A stretch of DNA of 37,456 bases from JBFLVQ01 sp040758525 (lineage in GTDB: Bacteria > Acidobacteriota > Blastocatellia > Chloracidobacteriales > JADJPF01), in assembly GCA_040758525.1 (NCBI GenBank), contig JBFLVQ010000016.1, positions 1 to 37,456 of the forward strand, given 5' to 3'. Below are positions 32,164-37,456 of the stretch, in pieces (the stretch's first letter is position 1; every line of letters begins with the position of its first letter). A model generated the notes under the pieces. It did no database searches. It was not told the origin of the DNA and was given only the letters and a program-made list of their open reading frames with translations. A program made the position numbers and the translations under genes.

Positions 32164-33195
32164 ATGTCACGAAAACAGCTTGTTATTATTCTACTATTGC
32201 TTACTACACTGTTCTGTAGCACTACTACTGCGCAATTAAAAGGAAAGATTGCTCGACGTGTAAATATAGATTTCCGTCCTGAGGCGATGTTAGTACTCCC
32301 TGATGGTACTGGCTTTATTGCTACTGAATTGCCTTATCAGATGATCCATTGGGACTTTAAATTGATGAAACCGCTGGGTGCGACTGCCAGTCGAGCCGTT
32401 GCTACGGCAGCGCTAATACATGATCATCTACTTGCTAAGGTCTATCGGATTAGCTATCAAGGTATAGAGATCTATAATGCTGCTAGCGGAGAGGCTGAGG
32501 GTGAGATGCGGCCGTTTCGCTCTACAGTTGTGGGTGGCGTTTTTGATGCTGCCACTGGACGTCTGGTAGTAGTAGGTCGGCGTTCGGTCTTTTTTGTTGA
32601 TCCAGAAAGTCGCCAGATGCTTGCCGAAACACTGATCACAACGGGAAATCAGATGGCAACTGCCTGCCTGACAATTATTGATCGCCGCCTTTATGTAGCA
32701 GTCCAAACTGGCGCCGATAATCAGCTACTGGCCATACCAGTAGATCTAGATCGCTACACGGCGGGTGTGCCGATCAGTTTAGGTGAGAAGAGTCAAACGC
32801 TGCCACTTACCTTTGTAATGCGGCCTGGCCAAGAAGAGTTCTATCTAAGCGGCAGCGAATCAAAAGGAGCCGCCCGACTCTTTGTTAAAGCCCTATCGGT
32901 TGCGCGGGGAGAATTCTCTCGTCTCTTCCTACAAGGATTAGAACAACCGCCCCAATTAGTCTTTTCCGCCAATGGTCGCCATCTTGTTGCCTATGGTAGA
33001 GCCCCTTTAGCAAAGAGCCGACGCAGTTCAGAGAATGTAGTGCTAGGTAATCTTGTCTTGATTGCCATTAGCACAGTAAACGATGTGATTCTTGCCAGTG
33101 ATGATATTTCCGATCCGCGTGGGGTGGCCTTTTCGCCTGATGGTGAGAAACTCTACGTCTTTGATGGTGAGGGCCATATTTTTACAATAAACTAG
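32164..33195 (+). CDS. Secreted beta-propeller-like protein, function unknown
   Basis: A 343-residue protein with a clean signal peptide (SRKQLVIILLLLTTLFCSTT, cleaved after TAQ). The mature part looks wholly beta, in repeated blades of about 40-45 residues: AMLVLPDGTGFIATE, GGVFDAATGRLVVVGRRSVF, LTFVMRPGQEEFYLSGSES, LVFSANGRHLVAYG, and GVAFSPDGEKLYVFDGEGHI. The last is a typical YVTN/WD40-like blade edge. No catalytic or metal-binding motif is visible. It is probably periplasmic or outer-membrane associated. It stands alone between the divergent fusion-protein gene and the sigma factor gene; no partner is evident. Confidence 0.65.
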   Translation: MSRKQLVIILLLLTTLFCSTTTAQLKGKIARRVNIDFRPEAMLVLPDGTGFIATELPYQMIHWDFKLMKPLGATASRAVATAALIHDHLLAKVYRISYQGIEIYNAASGEAEGEMRPFRSTVVGGVFDAATGRLVVVGRRSVFFVDPESRQMLAETLITTGNQMATACLTIIDRRLYVAVQTGADNQLLAIPVDLDRYTAGVPISLGEKSQTLPLTFVMRPGQEEFYLSGSESKGAARLFVKALSVARGEFSRLFLQGLEQPPQLVFSANGRHLVAYGRAPLAKSRRSSENVVLGNLVLIAISTVNDVILASDDISDPRGVAFSPDGEKLYVFDGEGHIFTIN

Positions 33196-33279
33196 ATCAA
33201 TGGTTATCTCTCCTTTAGCTCTCTATATATAAATTTTGTCAGGCTTCGGGAAAAAATTTATAAAAATTAGGAAATTTTA

Positions 33280-33299
33280 GGGAAGAAAATTTTCTTCCC
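33280..33299. promoter_or_regulatory. Perfect 20-bp palindrome upstream of the ECF sigma gene
   Basis: GGGAAGAAAATTTTCTTCCC is a perfect palindrome with no spacer, 49-68 nt before the sigma-factor ATG. A GGAAGA followed by 16 nt and TGTC overlaps it and loosely resembles an ECF -35/-10 pair, which would fit autoregulation. It could also terminate the upstream gene, though no T-run follows. Confidence 0.45.
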
Positions 33300-33347
33300 C
33301 CGTGTCTCTTATATTAGAGAGATTAATAAGCAAATATTTAGATATAG

Positions 33348-33926
33348 ATGAATACCAAGCCAAAGCACTTGGATTTAACCGAAAAAGAGCTTGTCAAAGC
33401 TGCACAAGATGGTGATAGTGCCGCTTTTAGAGCTATCTACGATCGCTATCAAGAACCTATCTATAATCTAATCTACTATTTACTTAATGATTCCCTATTA
33501 GTCGAAGATGTTCTACAGAATGTCTTCATTAAAGTTTATCGTGCCCTCAAGACATTTCGTTTTGAGGCCAGTTTGGCGACCTGGATCTACCGTATCGCAG
33601 TAAATGAGTGTCAGAACCAGAATCAGCGCAATAATGCCCAATATGTACCATTAGAGGCTATTCTAGGCAGCGATAAGGAGCTTGATAATAATCTATTGCC
33701 TGATGAGCAGCAGACCCATAGTCAGCGTCAAGAGATTATCCATCAAACGATTATGACATTGCCGCCAAAATTGCGCGCGGCAGTTGTTCTCAAATATTTG
33801 GAAGATCTTAACTATGCAGAAATTGGCGCGATTTTAGAGTGTTCCCCAGGCACGGTAGCATCTCGATTAAATAGAGCGCTATTACAGTTAGAAGAGCGCC
33901 TTAAGCCGTTTCGGCGGCTATTATAG
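33348..33926 (+). CDS. ECF-type RNA polymerase sigma factor
   Basis: A 192-residue group-4 sigma factor. Region 2 spans about 20-85 (FRAIYDRYQEPIYNLIYYLL, EDVLQNVFIKVYRALKTFRF, LATWIYRIAVNECQNQNQR), and region 4 about 130-190 (TLPPKLRAAVVLKYLEDLNY, EIGAILECSPGTVASRLNRA). Regions 1 and 3 are absent, as expected for ECF sigmas. The closest general type is the RpoE/SigW-like group paired with zinc anti-sigma factors. ATG 33348 lacks a clear ribosome site, but region 2 starts soon after, so a later start is unlikely. The anti-sigma gene follows 19 nt downstream. A TonB-dependent receptor comes next and may be a target, although a FecR-type periplasmic signalling design is not evident. Confidence 0.93.
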   Translation: MNTKPKHLDLTEKELVKAAQDGDSAAFRAIYDRYQEPIYNLIYYLLNDSLLVEDVLQNVFIKVYRALKTFRFEASLATWIYRIAVNECQNQNQRNNAQYVPLEAILGSDKELDNNLLPDEQQTHSQRQEIIHQTIMTLPPKLRAAVVLKYLEDLNYAEIGAILECSPGTVASRLNRALLQLEERLKPFRRLL

Positions 33927-33945
33927 GTGTTTACAGGGGGTATTT

Positions 33946-34677
33946 ATGATCTGTTGGCGGATCGATTTGTGGCGAAAGATGATCTATTACTTAAACGAAG
34001 AGCTGTCGTCACAAGCAGTAGCGCGCTTAGAGGCACATCTACTCGATTGTGGATGGTGTCGTGCGCGGCTAGCGCGATTACGCACAGGGCAGCGTGCTGC
34101 CAAACAATTATCTCGTATCACACCACCACAGAACAGTTGGGCAGCCATAGAGGCGGCGATAGCTAATGATAAGCAGACAGATTTAGATTTAGCTATCGGC
34201 AAGCCGGGTGCTATCAGCGCTTGGTGGCGACGACCTGGGCTGATCACTCCTTGGGCTGTGGGTGGCGCATTAGTAATTTCAATACTGATTGGCAGTCTAT
34301 TTCTAATATTCAATAAGCAGATATCTCTTAAATCTAGCGAAACAACAATGAGAGAGTTTGGCATTATTGATTTAGACGATTTCCAAACTGTCAGTATTGC
34401 CGATATCGAGCGTAACACGGCTCCTCATATCGTAGCAGAAGGTTATGTAAGTGAAGTGCGAATTGATAGGGATGGAGATCGAGTCTTTAAGTTGGTAGAA
34501 CATTTGGAGCGTCCACATCCCTTTATTGTCTGTGAAATAATCCAGCAAATAAAACTTACTCCACCTGAGCCAGGCACACGTGTGCGTGTTTATGGAGTAA
34601 GCCGCTATGACGCCAAATCGGATCATCGCTGGTATGAAGTTCATCCAGTATTAAACATTGAACTCGTCAAGAACTGA
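33946..34677 (+). CDS. Membrane-bound zinc-finger anti-sigma factor with C-terminal OB-like domain
   Basis: A 243-residue partner of the preceding sigma. The N-terminal anti-sigma domain carries the ZAS motif His31-x3-Cys35-x2-Cys38 (HLLDCGWC). One transmembrane segment lies at about 101-122 (PWAVGGALVISILIGSLFLI). The extracytoplasmic part at about 150-243 reads as a small beta-rich fold (VAEGYVSEVRIDRDGDRVFK, FIVCEIIQQIKLTPPEPGTR, VRVYGVSRYDAKSDHRWYEV) similar to OB-fold tRNA-anti-like domains, unusual for anti-sigma sensors. AGGGGG six nt before ATG 33946 sets the start. The sensor domain may detect an envelope ligand; release could require proteolysis, as in RseA/RsiW systems. The OB assignment is from pattern only. 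Confidence 0.8.
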   Translation: MICWRIDLWRKMIYYLNEELSSQAVARLEAHLLDCGWCRARLARLRTGQRAAKQLSRITPPQNSWAAIEAAIANDKQTDLDLAIGKPGAISAWWRRPGLITPWAVGGALVISILIGSLFLIFNKQISLKSSETTMREFGIIDLDDFQTVSIADIERNTAPHIVAEGYVSEVRIDRDGDRVFKLVEHLERPHPFIVCEIIQQIKLTPPEPGTRVRVYGVSRYDAKSDHRWYEVHPVLNIELVKN

Positions 34678-34682
34678 TTAAG

Positions 34683-34704
34683 AAAAAGATTTCGCGATCT
34701 TTTT
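34683..34704. terminator. Weak hairpin after the anti-sigma gene
   Basis: AAAAAGAT (34683-34690) and ATCTTTTT (34697-34704) form a perfect 8-bp stem around TTCGCG, directly after the anti-sigma stop. The stem is A/T-rich and the downstream run is short, so partial termination before the receptor gene is possible. Confidence 0.4.
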
Positions 34705-34736
34705 GGAATAAAAATTAAACCTAGGATCTTAATGTA

Positions 34737-37456
34737 ATGAGAGTTACAAATAAAAAAGCGCTTTTGACAAAATTGACAGCACTAATATCTACATTGTTCT
34801 TACTTCTATCTGTCAATATCGCTTATGCCTCGCAAGGTAGCGTGACTGGTTTGGTAAAAGACAGCACAGGTACAGTTATTAGTAAAGCATTGGTCTCGCT
34901 CGTTAGTGCTCAACAAGTAGTTTTACGCACTACCGAGAGCGATGACGAAGGCCATTTTACTTTTACCAATGTGCCAGATGGTAGTTATGCTGTTTCAGTA
35001 ACCAAAACAGATTTTGGCAGCCAACGTGTACCTGTACAAGTGAGCGAAGGGAGAACAGTAGCAGTTGATATTGAACTGGTTCTTAATCCTTTTTCCGATC
35101 ATGTGACTGTAACAGCAGAAACTGGCCAGGTACAAGATAGCGATAGAATCCCTCAACAGGTCAATGTTATTAGCGATGATGCGCTACGCCAGCGTGCCAC
35201 CGCAGTGCTTGCTCAAGTGGCTGATGAAGAGGAAGGGATCACACTACAACGTACCAGTCCAACGATTGCGTCAATCTTTGTTCGTGGGCTGACGGGAAGA
35301 TATGTCTCTGTCTATGTTGATGGAGTACGTTACACCAATGGTTCACAACGCGGCGGTATTAATACCTTTTTCAATCTCAACGAACCCAGCAGCCTGCGCG
35401 CAGTTGAGGTATTGCGTGGACCGAATAGCGCACAATACGGCTCAGGAGCATTAGGTGGGACATTACAGCTAGTCTCACGCATACCCAATTATGGTAATGA
35501 TAAACCAGAATTACACGGTGAACTCAATACCTTCTTTACCAGCGCAGATCTCTCATTTGGTGGCAACACATTGGTTAGCTATGGTGCGCGTCAGTTTGGT
35601 TTCCTCTTCAATTTGGCTAGCCGTCGTGTCAATACAGTACGTACGGCTAATAATATAGACAGCCATGCAGCGGTAACACGCTTCCTGGGATTGCGATCAG
35701 ATATTTTGGGCGACCGTCTATCAGACACTGCATTCACACAATATGGTGGCACATTACATGCCGCTTATGCACCAGCAGTAGGCAATCAGTTGATCTTTCA
35801 TTACCAACGTAGCCATCAAGATGGTGGTAAGCGTTATGACCAACTGTTAGGTGGTGATGGCAATCTTATTGCAGATTTACGCAATCTAATGCTCGACTTT
35901 GGTTATGTGCGTTACGATAGACAGGGAGTGGGTTTCTTCGATAATGCTGCATTTACTTTCTCTTTCAATTCCCAGCGGGAAGAACGTGTTAATCAGGGTG
36001 GTCAAGGTAATCCCCTGGCTACGATAACTTCACAGTATGAGCGCACCAATGTATTTGGCTTCAATTTCTATCTTGATAAAAAGATATTGCCCAATAATAC
36101 CTTGCTGATCGGTGCAGATATCTATCGTGAACGAGTTAATGCGCCGGCTTTCACTTTCAATCCTGCCAATGGTAATGTTGTTCCCTCTCGTCCCCGTGTT
36201 CCTGATGAGGCTCGTTATTTAACATATGGGTTTTATGTCCAGGATGCCTATGACTTACTTCCTAACAAAGTACGCCTAAGCGCAGCACTACGTTTTGGTG
36301 TAGCCTCTTATGAAGCCAATTCTGCTGATAGTCCGTTGGTGCAAGCCAGACCACTGTTTCCTGATGATAGTGTACGAGTCGATGATTTCTCTGCTCGTAT
36401 TGGTGCCGTAGTTACGCCATTGCCAGGCTTTGATATTGCTTTCAACTATAGTCGTGGTTTCAATGCGCCTAATACTACTGAGCTAGGCACACTAGGTCTT
36501 ACTGGTGATGGATTTGAAGTTGCTACTGTAGAGGCTGCTCAATTAGGCGGTATAATCGGTAATGTTGCTGGCGATAAGGCGATCTCGACAGGTATTGCGG
36601 TCTCGCCAATACGTTCGGAAACCAGCAACAACTTCGATCTTGGTTTACGCTATCACAATCGTCGTATCGATACCGAGTTGACTGGGTTTATCATCGATAT
36701 TAATGATCCCATTGTTAAACAGGCTTTGATCTTGCCACAGGGTGCCGTAGGCAAGTCCCTTGGTGATCAGCAGATTGTGCGTCAACTACCAACTGGTGCC
36801 GTCTTTGTTCCACTCTCTGCTTCTCCGGTATTGGTACGAACGAATTTTGGTGATGCGCGTTCATTTGGTTTTGAATATCGTTTGGAGTTGAAAGTTACCA
36901 AGGATGTTACTTTTGGCGGCAACTTCACTTACCTACGTGCTAAAGATAAGCTTACTGGCGCGCCTCCAAATATTGAGGGTGGCACTCCTGCGCCGGCCGG
37001 TTTCTTACAGCTGCGTTATGCTCCGGTTGGAAAACGTTACTGGGTAGAGGTCTATGGAACGCTGGTAGGTGATCAAGAGAGACTCTCCTCTTTAGATCTT
37101 GCTGATCGACGTACTGGTGCCACGCGTTCACGTACTAATATTGCCAACTTCTTCAACAATGGTGCACGTGTGCGTGGATTGACAGGACCTGGCGCAGATG
37201 GGCGTTTTGGTACCCCCGATGATATACTCTTGCCCACCGGTGAAACTCTCGCACAGGTACAAAATAGGGTATTAGGTAGTGCAATGTCGGCGCCGCTCTT
37301 CCCTGTACTGCCTGGTTATGGTTTAGTCAGTTTACGTGGCGGGGTACGCATCAATGATAGCTCTAATATCTCAATAGATTTTGAGAATATTGCTGATAAG
37401 AGCTATCGTGGTATTAGCTCAGGAATTGATGGCCCTGGTAGAAGCGTTAGTGTACG
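34737..37456 (+). CDS. TonB-dependent outer-membrane receptor with carboxypeptidase-regulatory-like domain (3' end cut)
   Basis: The frame is open for 906 codons to the right edge. A signal peptide (about 1-32, ALISTLFLLLSVNIAYA) leads into a regulatory-like beta-sandwich at about 33-115 (GSVTGLVKDSTGTVISKALV, VPDGSYAVSVTKTDFG). A full TonB plug follows (IASIFVRGLTGRYVSVYVDG, SSLRAVEVLRGPNSAQYGSG, ALGGTLQLVSR) and then a beta-barrel. Near the edge, FENIADKSYRGISSGIDGPG is the usual penultimate-strand motif, so only a short C-terminus is missing. Unlike the Oar-type receptor at the left of the window, this has canonical plug signatures and resembles siderophore or cobalamin-type receptors; the ligand is unknown. 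AGGA ten nt before ATG 34737 is the best ribosome site. It lies 59 nt after an ECF sigma/anti-sigma pair, which may control it. Confidence 0.9.
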   Translation, partial: MRVTNKKALLTKLTALISTLFLLLSVNIAYASQGSVTGLVKDSTGTVISKALVSLVSAQQVVLRTTESDDEGHFTFTNVPDGSYAVSVTKTDFGSQRVPVQVSEGRTVAVDIELVLNPFSDHVTVTAETGQVQDSDRIPQQVNVISDDALRQRATAVLAQVADEEEGITLQRTSPTIASIFVRGLTGRYVSVYVDGVRYTNGSQRGGINTFFNLNEPSSLRAVEVLRGPNSAQYGSGALGGTLQLVSRIPNYGNDKPELHGELNTFFTSADLSFGGNTLVSYGARQFGFLFNLASRRVNTVRTANNIDSHAAVTRFLGLRSDILGDRLSDTAFTQYGGTLHAAYAPAVGNQLIFHYQRSHQDGGKRYDQLLGGDGNLIADLRNLMLDFGYVRYDRQGVGFFDNAAFTFSFNSQREERVNQGGQGNPLATITSQYERTNVFGFNFYLDKKILPNNTLLIGADIYRERVNAPAFTFNPANGNVVPSRPRVPDEARYLTYGFYVQDAYDLLPNKVRLSAALRFGVASYEANSADSPLVQARPLFPDDSVRVDDFSARIGAVVTPLPGFDIAFNYSRGFNAPNTTELGTLGLTGDGFEVATVEAAQLGGIIGNVAGDKAISTGIAVSPIRSETSNNFDLGLRYHNRRIDTELTGFIIDINDPIVKQALILPQGAVGKSLGDQQIVRQLPTGAVFVPLSASPVLVRTNFGDARSFGFEYRLELKVTKDVTFGGNFTYLRAKDKLTGAPPNIEGGTPAPAGFLQLRYAPVGKRYWVEVYGTLVGDQERLSSLDLADRRTGATRSRTNIANFFNNGARVRGLTGPGADGRFGTPDDILLPTGETLAQVQNRVLGSAMSAPLFPVLPGYGLVSLRGGVRINDSSNISIDFENIADKSYRGISSGIDGPGRSVSV

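Noticed and set aside
33927..34166. 79-codon frame overlapping the anti-sigma gene start
   Set aside because: The overlapping frame has the ZAS motif, membrane segment and a good ribosome site; this one has none.
1..37456. CRISPR array, tRNA, rRNA, insertion sequence or prophage
   Set aside because: No regularly spaced repeats, cloverleaf or T-loop pattern, transposase motif or phage structural gene was seen in any part of the window.

Overview
The window reads as a dense bacterial chromosome segment from a Gram-negative with a true outer membrane: BamA, two TonB-dependent receptors with an N-terminal carboxypeptidase-regulatory-like domain, and BatC/BatD. The long Oar-type receptor, the DUF4388 response regulator and the mixed Bacillus-like and proteobacteria-like gene content point to an acidobacterium (possibly the Blastocatellia/subdivision 4 side). 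This is an inference from gene families, not a measured placement. I see no insertion sequence, prophage, CRISPR array, tRNA or rRNA.

Region 1 (1-6320, minus strand) is a polyhydroxyalkanoate (PHA) locus. In transcription order it holds a TetR repressor, an Oar-like TonB-dependent receptor, a ketoacyl synthase III homologue with substituted catalytic residues, a small phasin-like protein, and a PHA synthase cut by the window edge. Two sigma70-type promoters carry the same operator half-site: one drives the TetR gene, and in the other the operator fills the spacer exactly, in front of the receptor. Each of the next three intercistronic gaps holds an inverted repeat.

Region 2 (6290-9690, plus strand) is a compact three-gene cluster of poorly known function: a glutathionylspermidine-synthase/YgiC-like ATP-grasp ligase, a membrane-anchored protein ending in a Gly/Ser/Arg-rich tail with a terminal Gly-Gly, and a DUF1517-like protein. 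It is the best candidate here for an undescribed system, possibly a ligase acting on the tail of its neighbour.

Region 3 (9710-14960, minus strand) is bamA followed by a thiamine-diphosphate enzyme strikingly like animal ILVBL/HACL2 (2-hydroxyacyl-CoA lyase) and an isochorismatase-family hydrolase. A 574-bp gene-free stretch follows, with an inverted repeat and a short tandem duplication.

Region 4 (15471-23744, minus strand) is a complete fatty-acid beta-oxidation operon arranged like parts of the Bacillus subtilis regulon: fadR, acyl-CoA ligase, fadN, fadA, fadE. It ends in a strong intrinsic terminator. A near-consensus Bacillus-type FadR operator overlaps its promoter. With regions 1 and 3 this gives a lipid theme: uptake, activation, beta- and possibly alpha-oxidation, and storage of the product as PHA.

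Region 5 (23922-28214, minus strand) is an RsbW-like ATPase, carA, batC and batD. Then come aspartokinase (plus), a four-part response regulator/DUF4388/J-domain/TPR protein (minus), a secreted beta-propeller-like protein (plus), an ECF sigma and anti-sigma pair (plus), and a second TonB-dependent receptor running off the right edge.
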